Shown in pieces: positions 48,214 through 61,253 of a stretch of DNA of 64,000 bases. Origin of the DNA: Epiperipatus broadwayi (Eukaryota; Onychophora; Udeonychophora; Euonychophora; Peripatidae); contig JAQFVV010006231.1 in assembly GCA_028023455.1 (NCBI GenBank), forward strand, positions 1,693,478 to 1,757,477, read 5' to 3'. Both the position numbers and the translations under genes were made by a program. The notes beneath the pieces were generated by a model. That model was not told the origin of the DNA, did not search any database, and saw only the letters and a list, made by a program, of their open reading frames with translations. How positions within the stretch are numbered: the first letter of the stretch is position 1; the number at the start of each line of letters is the position of its first letter.

Positions 48214-50753
48214 TCAATCATGTGATCGTGGAGGTTTGTCTGTAGGTGTTACCTGGATTAGACATTGAAGTTTCGGGAAATGTCTGAAAGTGGCTATTAT
48301 AAGGTTTGCAGTCTTCTGTATTTGAAAAATATATATATTGTGTACCCCCAAGCCATTGTGTATTGTTGGGTGATTAAGGCACTTTGCAGATATTGACACT
48401 GACTTTCTATTCCATAGGAGTTTATTGCAATATGAATAAATTTCTGATGTGAATGCTTTTGGGAATTGAATTATGGGAAAATAATAAATAATCTGGGTGA
48501 TCACTAGCTGATTGACATTTATTGAAAGGTATGTTTTTGATAGAGCATCAGTGATCCATTCTGCTTCATCTTTTAACTTGTTCTAGATTTTGCATTTCAT
48601 TGTGTTTGTCCCCATTTAGAAAAGAAAGCAAGGAATGCAGATGATTTGCCTTGGAAAGTTTGGGTACATGGCTTACTGATGTAGAGTGACCAGGCAGCAG
48701 TCTTATTTTGATTAAATTTTAGATGGGTGTGTTGACTGGAGAAATGTTTTCTGTAGTATTGGTATCTGCTTTCTAAAATGAAGGAAAACTGCAATGTCAT
48801 CCAGCTATGAAATGCAGGCTATATGTTGAAATGTGCCTGGTATCTGGATGCCTTTGATACTTGGTTGGATTCAGTGAGCTGAGTGGGGAACCTTAGGATA
48901 TGGATTGTATGGGGATGAATGATTGAGAATTTTTGCCATTAAGCATGAGATGTATTTCTCAGATGAGTAGTAGGTTTGTGAGCAAATATAGATGAGTTCA
49001 TGGGATCGTAGTGTCAGCCAACATGTTAAATAATGTATTAATGTCAACTAAGTCAAAAGTCACTTCTATATCAAGTTGAACTGCAATTGGTGCATACTTT
49101 TTCTGATTGTGAACTGAGTTCATGATTGTTTTGAAGATCATTGCAGCTTGTGCAGTAGATGACTGCTTCCTTGCAAACTGGCTGTGTGAGATTAGTGGTA
49201 GAATGTACATCTCTAGGCTATATTTGAGCACCTTTTCAATTATTTTAATGGTAAATGCCCCATTGAGATGGGGTGGAGGTTGGCAAGTATTGATATGGGA
49301 CTTGTTTCTTGTTGAAGGGGGGTATTGCAATTGGATATAAACCATGATATCTAAACCATGGATGTCATATAACTTCTGTGGTAGGTGATTTGCAAGGTCA
49401 CACAGGTATTGGGTAGTGAATTGACTTAGGTATGCAAGGACAAATTTTTAGATTCTATGTTGTTCTGGGTAACATGTATTAGGTATTATGGCCAGTTTAG
49501 TAGCAAATTCTGTGATGGTAAATGTGGTGTGCATTTCTGGTTTTCCAAAAACATCAGAAAGGGGTTTGATTGGATGGTGTGTTTGTAGCTTTTGTTTGAA
49601 ATGGTGATAGATCATTTTTAACATGTTATTTCCTGCATATGTGATCCCCTGATCTGTGAGGGTCATTGGGACTCTGACTGTATATAGGTATCCTGTGGCC
49701 CAGTGAATGTATTACCCTGTCCATGTATGTTGTTGACTGAGGCAGATTTTACTTTTTTTTAATAGCCAGGTAGTTTTTAAGATTGTTGCAGATGTTACTG
49801 TATGCTTGAATGAGCTTGCATATATGTTGTGGACTAGTAAGTGTTGCATTTAACATTGTAATACATCTATGTATTTCATCAGACAAAGTTAATAGTCTTG
49901 AGGGTGGAGGGGATTTGCATGTAATGTGATCTATATTAAATGATAAAATATTTATGAATGCTAGGGGTAAATTTATGAATGCTAGGGGTAAATTGCACAT
50001 TTTTGATTTTCTGAATCATTATATATGTTTCTGAAAAAATAAATTCTGGGATGGCAATTGGAAGCAATATTCTAATTGTTTTCTCATGTGTATGTGCAGC
50101 TGTCTAAATTTCTGCCAGGTTAATCAACATGGTTTGTGCAGAGTATCAGAGAAAGGAGATGGGTTGATGTTTAGGCTGATTTGATGGTAAAACATAGGCA
50201 AGTAAAAACAGGTCAATCCTTGATGTATGAGTACTATTGTGAAAAGTAATTGTGTCACTCGTTAGAAAACCCTCAGCACTCATAAGTTATGCAACCACTT
50301 TGAAATAAAATCTTGATATTCCATATTGAAATCCCCAATTAGTATAGTTAGATGTGAACTAGAACCAAGTAACAAGTTTATGTTTAATATAATGTTTGAT
50401 ACAATTGCAGGACCAGGTGGGATGTACACAAATATAATGTTTAGTGTGATGATTAACAGTTACTATTAGTAGATATGTATCTATCTATATATGATTTTGA
50501 ATGATTCAAATGGACAATCTGGTGTTATAAGCATTCCAGTGTCTCTTGAGGGAGATGATATGTCTCTAGAGTATGCACAGTAACCTTCCCTAATTAGTTG
50601 TACTGAGGGATCAATTTATGAGCCACTATAGGTTTTAGTTTCTAGAAGTCCTAGTATATGAGGTTGTGTGATCCTTATTCATTGTTTTAGCTGAAATATT
50701 TTTGTGTTTGAGTTAAGCCCTCTAATATTGAATGCTGTTATTTTTAACTTCAT
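48214..50753 (-). pseudogene. L1/Tx1-like LINE ORF2, fragment C (endonuclease to post-RT)
   Basis: Starts at ATG 50753 with MKLKITAFNIRGLNSNTK, then LGLLETKTYSG: the APE endonuclease start with its ETK motif. The RT region is visible at 48998-49345 (YPPSTRNKSHINT, IIEKVLKYSLEMYILPLIS, SQFARKQSSTAQA, LDIEVTFDLVDINTLF), corresponding to the fingers and palm-A blocks, although the usual Asp of the palm motif context is altered. The 3' part at 48214-48504 reads YYFPIIQFPKAF, KLLWNRKSVSISAKCL, NGLGVHNI and ends TPTDKPP, where the copy is cut. Many stops and shifts. ORF1 remnants lie upstream. Confidence 0.75.
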
Positions 50754-53180
50754 TAGTGTAATTGGCTGTAAATTGGTTTTGCATAGTGTTATAATGTCTG
50801 TGGAGCTTCTATGTATTTTTTAGAGCTTGGTGAGTGTTTATCAATAGCTTGATTATCATCAAACTCCATAGGTATGAAGTTCCCTGCCAAGTGGTCAATC
50901 ATTTCTATTAGAATACTGTTTCCATCTGTTTTGGCTCTTTTAGATTGCTTATTTTTGCTTGGGTGACTAGATCATTTTTTGACTTGTGTTGATGTTGCTT
51001 CTATGGGAAGGAAGCATGGAGTTAGTGACTCCGTGATGTTTGCAGACATTTTGTTTATAATTACATGTGGCATGCTTGTTTTTGTGCAGTTATGTGTCAT
51101 TGGATTTATTCAAATTTGAGTCTGTCATATTATTGATTGACGGTATGTCTGGTGTTTGTGATATATCAGGTAAGATATATGTTTGATTTTGATCCATTTA
51201 ATCAGATCTTCCATTTATATTCAAATCATTTATTGTAGAGTTAAGTATGTTTGTGTTTTCTTCTGCATGACTGTGTTCAGAAGCTTCATTAACAGGATTT
51301 TTGTTTTCATGTTGATTAATTGAGTTGCTAATGGTGGTCTGTGGATTGTTGCTATCTTCATGTTGGTCTTAGTTGTGTTGATTGTTTGCTGGCTAAACCT
51401 CTATATGAGTTGGCTATCAATGCACTATGTAGCCAGATGACTACACTTCCCACATGCATAACATTAAGGTTTTAGACCTCTTATATATAAGCACAGCCTA
51501 GCTTCCTGATCTGCAATCTGTATTGGTAAGGATTCTGCATCAATATCCTTGTGTAATTTCAACTTAAAGTCATAACTATTGCTATAAATTGGTATTGGTG
51601 CTTCTTTGACATATATTGGTTGCATTTACTTTACCAAATGGCTGCATCATTTTTTGAAAGTCTAGTATCATGTATCCAAAGTATGTATTTTTAAATATTC
51701 CTGCAATGTGATTTTGACGATCTTCGTCGACTATAACAATCGCATAATTGCCTAATGTTTTGATTTGTTTGTGAAATTGGTTCTTTTGATTAATATCAAA
51801 AACCCAATAGCAAGGTATCTAGGATTTCGGTGGTCTATGATTTTTATGATTATTTCCCATAGTTTGTTTTCAGTTATTGCTTGATATAATAACAATCATA
51901 TGTAAACAATACATTTATTTTATATAGCGCAATGTTTTTATAAACTGTAATACCAATAAGCTAATACACATGCGCTTTGTAGATGTTACTATATAAATGA
52001 ATACTCCCACTTTTTCAAACACAAGATAAAATCTTTGGGAAAAGATAGAATGAATCCATCTATCTTTTCAACCCAAACATATATGTATGGGCAAATCTTA
52101 TATAAAATGTAATATAAATGTCTTGTTTGCATATGTTTAATTTAATAAGAATGACATATTGTAAATTCTAGAAATTTCACAAGCGTCATTAAGTAATTTA
52201 AGGTGATCATTTAAAACTTCATGCTCTCATTTTCAAACACTTAAGATTTGCCCATACATATATGTTTGGGTCGAAAAGATAGATGGATTCATTCTATTTT
52301 TTCCCAAAGACTTTATCTTGTGTTTGAAAAAGTGGGAGTATTCATTTATATAGTGACATCTACAAAGCGCATGTGCATTAGCTTATTGGCATTACAGTTT
52401 ATAAAAACATCGCGCTATATAAAATAAATGTTTTGTTTACATATGTTTAATTTAATAAGAATGACATATCGTAAATTCTAGAAATTTCACAAGCATCATT
52501 CATTTACGTAATAAAAAAGTAATTTAAAGTGATCAATTAACAATTTCACGCTCTCATTTTCAAACACTTAATTTGCCCATACATATACGTTTGGGTCGAA
52601 AAGATAGATGGATTCATTCTATCTTTTCCCAAAGACTTTATCTTGTGTTTGAAAAAGTGGGAGTATTCATTTATATAGTGACATCTACAAACCGCATGTG
52701 CATTAGCTTATTGGTATTACAATAACAATAATGGAAAATGATAGTGATATATTTGCATCTGTAGTGGATATTACTATCCAATGCAAGGAAAAAATCTTTT
52801 AATCAGTGTACGTAGTCCCCGTGGGATCATGTTATTAAAGTGCTCATTGATTGTTTTTAGCTCACCATCAATCCAGTGTTCAGCGGAGGGGGGGGGGGTC
52901 TTGGTTCTCCTGAATCTTTAAATCTAGCTGTTTTATATAGTACAAATTTGTTTTTCTAAATCTTGGGTATTATTTTATTATTTATTGTAGTCAGATTATT
53001 TTTTATATTATTTGCTTACATATTAGCTTTTGTGACAGCTGCATACAATTTAACTGTGTCTAAATTTTTATGTATTGTAGTGGCCATATCCCCCCCCCCC
53101 ATAATGGTAGGACTATTTTGATGATATTCTTTAATCAGTTTATAATTTTCATTTAACTATGTTTCAAAAAAGTTTCTTTT
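50754..53180 (-). pseudogene. LINE fragment C ORF1 remnant, interrupted by a MITE
   Basis: Minus-strand open stretches include 51560-51780 (QFHKQIKTLGNYAIVIVDED, then GIFKNTYFGYMILDFQKMM), which could be an RRM-like fold. An N-terminal part at 52745-53175 (DMATTIHKNLDTVKLYAAVT, NNIKNNLTTINNKI) has a coiled-coil-like heptad look. An ORF1 with coiled coil and RRM is standard for L1-group LINEs. The two parts are separated by the palindromic element at 51905-52728. Confidence 0.5.
51905..52728. mobile_element. palindromic MITE with partial tandem duplication
   Basis: The left arm (51905-52109) begins ACATTTATTTTATATAGCGC-like sequence. Its inverted copy (about 52247-52435) ends GCGCTATATAAAATAAATG. 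The spacer (ATGTTTAATTTAATAAGAAT) and a truncated second right arm are repeated to 52728. Inside are GGGAAAAGATAGAATGAATC and CTTTTTCAAACACAAGATAA words. No ORF. A matching end word (CATTTATTTTATATAGCG) occurs alone at about 44580, so this is a family in this genome. Confidence 0.75.
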
Positions 53181-53289
53181 TGTTTTCTCAACATATATAT
53201 ATATATATGACATTGTTAGGTTTTTAGGGATTCGAGTCCCAACAACTTTATTTTTACTTAATAACAGTATCAAGATTTTCTGCAGAATT

Positions 53290-54830
53290 GTTCATCATTA
53301 TCATAATCATTATTATTATTCACTGATAAGTTTTATTTATCTTACAAAGTTACAAGGGTTTTATATAGCTTGGATTGCTGTGTTTGCATGGGTAATCCAC
53401 AGTTGTAGGTTATGTGTATAAAAGTTGCTTTATTGGTTTACACATAAATTTTTTTATGCTGTGGATTAGTTACAAAGATTTTGTATAGCTTGTCTAGCTG
53501 TGATATACATGGATAATTTGTAGTTGTAAGTGTACATATGTAAAAGTTGATTTACACAAGATCACAGAAATTTTTACATACTGTGGATTAGTTACAAGGG
53601 TTTACATAACTTAGTTTGCTGTGGTTACATAGGCAATCAATAGATAAAGGTTTATGTATGTAAAAAATGATTTATTGATTTACACAAGGTTACAATAATT
53701 TTTACTTACTGTGTATTAGTTGCAAGGGTTTTATATAACTTATATTGTTTTGGTTACAAGGTCAAACTTATATTGTTTTGGTTACAAGGTCAATCCATAG
53801 TTGTAGGTTTATGTATATAAAAGTTAATTTATTGATTTACCCAGGACTGGAGAATTTTTACAAGCAATAGATTAGTTATGAGAGTTTTACATAGCTTGGA
53901 TTGCTGTAGTTACATGGCAATCTGTAGTTGTAGATTTACATATGTTAAAGTTGATTTATTGATTTATACAAGCTTACATGAATTTTAAATATGGTGTGCT
54001 GTATTTACACACACAAACAAGGTTTAGTTATAAGTGTGGTTGGGTTGTCTGGGTAACATAGATGAGGGACTAACAATTTTCATGGTAGTGTGGCAATTGT
54101 CTGTGGGGTCTGCAGACACTGGTATTAAATCATGTCAGTTATTTTTGACTTTTTATGATGCCATATTTTCTTTGGCTGATCAGTTTTTTTCTTAGTTTTG
54201 CTAGAAATGTGGGTTGGGGATGGTGGTATGGATAGGAGGCATGGTTGGATTGTTTTTATAATTGGTGAAGAGGTTTTGTTAACTATGCTATGCCGGTTTT
54301 CTGGTGCATTTGAATATGATGAGTATACCAAAAGAGGGGTGATACAGCTATGTTAGAATTGGTTGAAATTGTTGAATTGGATAGGCAAGTCAGACTCTGA
54401 ATCTGGCTGTGCTAGAGATGAAGGCTGGGTAAGACTTTTGAAGAGATCTAAGAATGAGATCCATGGGTAGTGGGTTCAGATTTCCAGAGAAAGGGTGGTT
54501 GGTGCAGCTATGTTAGAATTGGTTGCAATTGATGAGTTGTGGTTTGTGGTAGAATGGTCAGACTCTGGTTCCGGGGCTGGCTATGTTAGAGATAAGGCTG
54601 AGTGAGACTTTTGATGTGATTTAAGTGTGAGATTCTTATATAGAGGGTCCACACATAGGGAGATATAATGGAAGCTGGGTAAGTGGTTAGATTCAGCATT
54701 GTTATTGGAAATGTCTTTTATGATTTTTGAAATTATCTTTAGGAATTTGATTAAATTGAAAATTTGAATGAAAAATGTGACATAAAATTGGAAATAAGAT
54801 ATCAATTGATTAGAAATTTAAAAAAAGTAT
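53290..54830 (-). mobile_element. L1/Tx1-like LINE-related fragment D with repeat-rich 3' UTR
   Basis: On the minus strand the 3' end near 53325 is followed by ATT/ATC units, as in fragments A and B. Positions 53340-54020 hold five or six diverged repeats of about 115-120 bp (GTTACAAGGGTTTTATATA, GGTTTACATATG-like). Positions 54125-54805 encode decayed S/T/P/K-rich frames, and a two-copy repeat lies at 54355-54640 (CAGCTATGTTAGAATTGGTT). The body could be ORF1-derived; no RT block was seen. Confidence 0.5.
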
Positions 54831-55255
54831 ACAGGATAAGATTTTTATCGTCAGGCTTAGATTTGAAGTACATTTGATGCATGAAAAGCTAGAGCTTGTT
54901 AACATGGTTGTAGACAAATGGATTGCTTTTACTAGTACTATTATTATAAATAGATGTATGAAATTATTGGTGTGTGTGTATGCTTGTGCTGATGTATTTA
55001 CATCTGTTCCATAATCCTTCTGATCTTCTGTTGAGGTCTAATGTTGTGGCCTTATTACTTATTATTGTGTAACTATGTTTAATTGGATTTTACTAAACTG
55101 CTTTCACCAGAAATTAATGAATTATAAAATGATTTTTAGTGATCTCCCCCCCCCCCTAATTTTATATATATATATAATTATTTATTTACTTCAGTAATGT
55201 ATTTAACTAAGTATGACTGTTTCAGTTTATGTTTTTTTTTCTCTCTCTCTTTTAG

Positions 55256-55420
55256 ATTGTTGGGAAAACCTACGACAAAATAGAAGAGGAAAATAAATCT
55301 CAGTATTATGAAACCATTTATGCCTTGTTAGATCAAGTGAGCCCCCATTATAGATTATCTTTTGGAGAAGCACTAGTTAATAAATTACAAAGTCTTAAAG
55401 ATCAAGAAAATTTTTCCTGA
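55256..55420 (+). CDS. GSKIP: GSKIP (GSK3-beta interaction protein) terminal coding exon
   Basis: The exon begins after CTCTCTCTCTTTTAG (acceptor AG at 55254-55255) in phase 0 and encodes 54 residues before TGA (55418-55420). The peptide has IVGKTYDKIEEENKSQYYET, then IYALLDQVSPHYR, SFGEAL and KLQSLK. This lines up with the C-terminal GSK3-binding part of animal GSKIP (VGYxFD, [21 protein letters not shown], LLxRLxxLK). GSKIP is a small cytosolic A-kinase anchoring and GSK3-inhibiting protein of about 140 residues, so this is roughly the last 40 percent. The exon carrying the start and PKA-binding region should lie upstream on the plus strand. I could not find it in this window, so the intron is long or the exon lies outside. 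Confidence 0.85.
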   Translation: MVGKTYDKIEEENKSQYYETIYALLDQVSPHYRLSFGEALVNKLQSLKDQENFS

Positions 55421-56370
55421 CTTAATCACAGAATTGATGAAAAAACTTTTGTGGATCTCATTGTGTGGATAAAAATTTGGTGACTGGTGATACTACTGCC
55501 TTTTTCTGATGAGGAATTATTCTGTTAACTTTTTAAAAATGTTCCATAATGGATTGCAGACTTGATTGTGCTGACTTTTATGAAATATTAATCATTTACT
55601 GATATAAAAGTTTGTTTAAACATATCTCAAATATTTTATTGAGTAAATTTCACTCTATTTCAAGAACCAATTCTTGTAAGCAATCAGCGGACATTAGATG
55701 CTAGTCCTGTTTTCACATTCCTAGACTAACTTTCTGGATATTGCTTTTCATAGCATTGAATATAGTATTTTCATCTAATATCCATTGATTATTCAAGCTT
55801 GCAATAGATGGCTCTGCAATTAGATTGAACTATTGCTCCAAATGTTGAAAATAGGTCAAGAAAAATATGTGATAAACTTACGTGGTTTTTTTTTAGTTTT
55901 ATAAGAACGTTTAAGTCCATTAAATATTCTGTAATTGGCAGTACAGGTCTATTGCCTTTATCATGATGTTTCGAAACATAGCTCTTAAATGTGAAAGGTT
56001 TGGTATAAAGTACTTTAAAATAGTTAAAATGAATTATCATTAAATATTCTCTAACTGGGACCATGTATTTAAGCCTTGAAATCTATAATTTGTGTGGAAT
56101 TATTTGATTAGTTTGAAGAATGTTGCAAAAAAAAAAAAAAAAAAAGATTTATGATTTTTTTAGAAAAAAGTATATCAATCATATTGTTGTAATTTAATCA
56201 TTTCTAATTTATATTTATTTAATTTATTTTTTAAAAAAATATTTTACTTATATTTACATCATATAACACGTATTTATTTAACATATTTGAAATTTTATAT
56301 ATTATTAATCTAAATAACTCTTGATTGAAAAAATTATATGTAAATCGACAATAAATTTTATGTATATGTG
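55421..56370 (+). other. probable GSKIP 3' UTR
   Basis: Sequence after the stop. An AATAAA at 56350-56355 is the first plausible polyadenylation signal I noted. A poly(A) run at 56127-56145 could be an insertion or genomic A-tract. The UTR end is not defined by sequence alone. The minus-strand frame at 55789-56064 is treated as chance. Confidence 0.35.
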
Positions 56371-56379
56371 TAAATGTAT

Positions 56380-57620
56380 AATTATTTATGAATAGTGCAC
56401 CAGTGTGAAAGCAAAGTTTATCAGCAAAGTTTATCGAAGCATATTGCTGGTAGTATTATTTTTTTTAAAAAAAGAAGTGGGGTCATGTGATATATGACTA
56501 TTTTTTAAAAATAATTTGGCATTATTATCTAAGAAATATTATTATCATAAATGACATGATTAAAAAGCATTGCTTGATAACATCAGGTTTCAGATTTAGT
56601 ACTGTTAGTATTTAATGTAAAGAAAAGATAAATTAAGTTTTGATTGTCTGCTTATTAGATATTCTAAATTAAATTCTATCTGAAATAAATGAATTATATG
56701 TGTCTACAATAACTTACATCGATTATATATGTATTAGTTTTAGAAAACTGAGTAATTATCTTAAAAAAGGACTAAATATTCTAACTGAGTAATTATCTTA
56801 AAAAAGGACTGAATATGGGTAATAAGTCAAACTCCAGACCAAAAAATGCCCTGAATTGTTTATTAATTGCTTAGAGTAGATATCTTTTATATATATTCTT
56901 AGACTCTTACACATATAATATATATCTGTTAAGTGCCTTAAGGCATTTTATAAATGAAGGGTATTTATACTTGATCAGAATAGTGGAGTTTGCCATGGCC
57001 TTCTCTAATACCTTCATTATTAATATGAAGTTTGTTACATATATGAGAAATAACGTCAATTTTTAAATAACAAATTATTTTATTACACAAGCATATATAT
57101 ATATGATGAGTAATATATATATTATTCTTTGAAGTCTTAAAGTAAAAACTTTTGTTGAATTTAGCATTGATTTTATATAATGATGGTATATTATTAAATA
57201 AATATTCTAGAAATCGATAGTTATATGTATATATACAACATACACATACAGTATTTTGAATTATAGTTATTGCAATGTTAATAATAATGTGGCATGTTTA
57301 GACCAGAAGGCCTAAACTTATAAAATATGCGTTATTAAAATTCTTGACTGTTGTTCTTAAAATTATTATTACTAAATGTTTTGAATATTTTTAAAAAAAG
57401 TTTAATTTTATTATTACTGTATTTCAAAAAAAAAAAAAAAAAAGATTTTTGTTAAGTGATTAATTTCTCAGATTATTAAAAAGAATAAGAAGAAATAAAT
57501 GAATTGATATATATAAATATTCGTCTGCTCTGTGCTCAAAAGTAAGACTAGGTATCATACCAGTAAAGTATTACAGTCAAGCTGAAATGCTTATTATTTA
57601 TTGTACATGAACAAATTCTA
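56380..57620. other. AT-rich stretch, no gene seen
   Basis: Contains a two-copy 39 bp repeat (CTGAGTAATTATCTTAAAAA, 56748-56815) and an A-tract at 57426-57443. No coding signal. Confidence 0.5.
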
Positions 57621-57706
57621 AAATGGATGTGATGTGATGTGATGTATTATGGCTTCTCCTTAAACGAAGTCAAGAATATCTTAGCAATTAAGCCCAGATA
57701 AACCTG

Positions 57707-60700
57707 TTAGCCACTTTCTTTTACATTCCCCACTCTAAATTTACCATAATCTGCTCTATCCCATTTCCACAACATAATTTTTGTCAACTCTATAACCTTT
57801 ATATCTAAATCCCCCTTATCTTTTCCCAAACCTAGCATAAAAACCAATAATTCACTTTCTGTATAATCACTCTTTTCATATTTATTTTTCCACAACTTCA
57901 TTATATGTACCCTTTCTGTTTTCAAACATTTACATTCAATTAACAAATGCCTAATATTTTCAATTCCTTCCTTACATAATTTACAAAATAAATCACCCAT
58001 ATTTTTCCATTTACATGTATATTCTTTTGTAGCTAAAGATCCCGTTCGAGCCTTAAACAATAAACTACTTTCCTTACTATTATCATATATTAACTCACAC
58101 CTAATATTCTGTTTATTTCTATATATATTTAAACTCTTTTTACTCTCCATACTATTTCTCCATCTCTCTAACTCCCTAGTCTTTATTAATAAATTTATTC
58201 TTTTATCCCATTCCTTACTACTATAACACTCAATAATCCTCTTAACACAATCATCCCATCTTTTGTACAAATATACTGATATAAATTCTTTATCCAAATC
58301 TTTTGCATAGCGCATTACCTTTCTCACCCATCTTGTTACCTGCCCTTTACTCATAACCCAATTAAATACTATTTTAGCTATTCTTTTATTATCCATAAAC
58401 TGCAATCTACCAAACATTTTCATTTTACTTTTTGCATCTCTCATATGAAAACTTGACCATCCCATTTCTCCTTGAATTGCCTCCCTTGCTGTCCATACTT
58501 CTGCATCCAATGCATGTCTTCCTACTTCCCTTTGAGTTTTTTCTAAATAATCTAATATCTTTTTACTAACATATAATGCATCATTACCATATGTTAACCC
58601 TGCTACTGCAACTCCTTTCCATATAATTCTAGCTACATCATATTTATTATATGAAAACACTGTTAATTTCTTTATCAATCCCTTTCTTTTCTTTGCTTCA
58701 TTTATCAATTTTTTCTCCCATTCATCCAAATAATTTTTCTGATTACTTAAAATAATTCCCAAATAACTATATCTATTCACCACACTTAACTTAATATCTC
58801 CCAATAAAAATTCTACATCTTCTCTTTCCTCAGTATTAACCATCATTATATTTGATTTTTCTTCACTAAATTTAATCCCCATCTCTTTACCCACCCTTGC
58901 ACATGTCCTCAACATAACTTCCATATCTTCTCTTCTTTCTGCACACAAAAATATATCATCTGCAAAAAAAGACCTGACAAAATATATACTCCCTTACTAC
59001 CTATTAACGGTATCTCTATCCCTCTTCCTAATCTTTCTATTGCTCTTTCCATTTCACTCAAATACAACACAAACAAAATAGGTGACATAGGGCATCCTTG
59101 CCTTAGTCCCACACCATTTTTAACTTTAATTGATTCTATATTCTCTAATTGATATATATAATAATTATTTTCATATAATTTCTTAATAATATCTATTAAA
59201 GCTTCATCCATTCCCAAATTTGCTAAACTTATCCATAATCTATTTCTATTTACTCTATCATATGCCTTCTCTATATCTATAAAACTCATATATAACTGTT
59301 TATCTGCATTCCTACTCATATCCATAAGTTGTGTAACTACAAATAAACTATCTCCTATACGCCTATCTAATCTAAAACCTCCTTGCATTTCACCCACTAC
59401 ATTATTCCCTTCCATCCATTTTACAACTTTACTAGCCACCATATACGAGAAAACTTTATATAAAACTGATGTTACCGCTATCGGTCTATAATTATTCAAC
59501 TTTCTATGATCCTTACCCTTTCCTTTAAATAATAACCTTACTCTTGTATTACTCCAACTACTTGGGAAAACTCTATTCTGTGCCATTTTATTAAAACAGG
59601 ATAATAACTTTACTTTTGCCCTATATCCTAAATTCATTACCATCTCTGCTGCCCATCCATCTAAACCTCTTGCCTTCCCACTTTTCAATTTCTTCTCTAC
59701 CTCATTTAGTTCATTTTCTGAAAAACTAATATTCCCATTACTATATTCTTTCATATTTTCTAATATTCTATCATTCACATCTAACATCTTTTCTATATTC
59801 ATTACATAACTATTTAAGATTCTCTCTAAATCTTCTCTAGAACTACACTCAGTTCCCTCATCATCTAGTAATACTAACTCTCTCTCCCCTACATTTCTCC
59901 TTTTAATATAATTCCAAAATTTTTTACTTCCATCTCTTCCACTTTTATTAATATCCTCCAACAATTTACTATTCAATTTCATTCTCTCTCTATAAATATC
60001 TATTTTAGCCAACTTCTTCTTTTCTAAGTACTTTTCCCATTTAGCATTAATATCTTTTTCACTTTCCTTATTCTTAATAGCACACTTATATTCTCTACAT
60101 GCTTCTTTCCTTTCTTTTACACTTTTACTAATTTTAATTTTTTTATTACTTTTATTCTTTTCAATATTCTCACCTAAAACCCTATTTGCAACTTTTTCTA
60201 CTTCCTTACACCAATCCTTATACTCATCCCCAACCCACTCTTCCATTATTTCTTCAACTTGTATTTTATACTCTTCCAACTTATTCTTATCATTTACTCT
60301 CCATCCACATCTTTCACTATTATTTCTACTTTTATTTCTATTCTCCATCACATTACTAACCATTTCAATTACAATGAAATTATGATCACTAGTGCATACT
60401 TTTTCTTCATTATCAAATACCTTAATTTTCCGTATTTTATTTATTCCCTCTTTCTCTACCAATACATAATCTATTGTGTGAAATATATTATTTCTGGACC
60501 ATGTGTATTGTCCCTCATAAATATTTAATAAATTTCCAATACTCAAATTCACTTTCTGACAAAAATTCTTCAAAAGCTGTCCATTTTTATTATCTACATC
60601 ATCAATTTCTTCAATATGTCCATTCATATCCCCTATAACCATTATTCTCTTCCCCTTTTCTTTAAAACTTTGTATATCCTTAACTAAACATTCGTATATG

Positions 60701-61158
60701 TTACTATTCCACTCCAATATAATTTGACTATCTCCAGTAGCTATATAAACTATAGCCACCATCCATTCTTGTCTACCCAACCTTATTTCAAACCACAAGT
60801 GTTCTTGACATTTAACAATATTTAAATATTTTTTTGATATAACACCTATACCACCACCCCTTTTTTCTTTTTCTTTTCTATTTATACCCTGCCATACCAA
60901 CTGTTCCAAAATAGGTTCTTCTTCTTCTCTTAAATGTGTTTCCACTACTGCTAATACCTCAAGCTCTTCATTTTCAATTGTTTTATTTAATTCCATCCAC
61001 TTTTCTGGTTTCCTACCACCTTGCATATTCAAAAACCCAATTTTAACAATTTCTTCTTTCCTAACTACTCTTTTATAAATTCTTTTAATTCTTTCTTCTC
61101 CATTACATTTATAAATTACTTTCTTACCATTAATTTTACAAACCCATTCCTTCTCCAT
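57707..61158 (-). pseudogene. CR1-like LINE ORF2: APE endonuclease and reverse transcriptase, one frameshift
   Basis: First part, 61158-58909: APE endonuclease (IGFLNMQGGRKP, VVETHL, RGGGIGVIS, VIGDMNGH, TSDHNFIV), then RT fingers and palm (LNNYRPIAVTSVLYKVFS, GGFRLDRRIGDSL, FIDIEKAYDRVNR, GVGLRQGCPMSPILFVLYL). Second part, 58948-57707: the RT continues with the FADDI catalytic box, then thumb and a C-terminal domain ending in a CCHC-type motif (CKLCKEGIENIRHLLIEC). The two frames join at the homopolymer 58964-58970. One extra T on the coding strand would restore a single frame of about 1150 codons. The ORF is otherwise stop-free, so the element is young or the shift is an assembly error. The frame is open upstream of Met 61158 to 61278, overlapping the end of ORF1. 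Confidence 0.9.
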
Positions 61159-61253
61159 ATCTATATTTATATCAAAATCAAATTCCTTTTGCTTACTTCT
61201 TATATTCCATCCATTCTTTTTAATAATATTACAATTTAAAAACCCACCCCCCT

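Noticed and set aside
53215-53252. B-box-like GGGATTCGAGTCCC suggesting a tRNA
   Set aside because: No acceptor, D or anticodon arm upstream; only AT microsatellite sequence precedes it.
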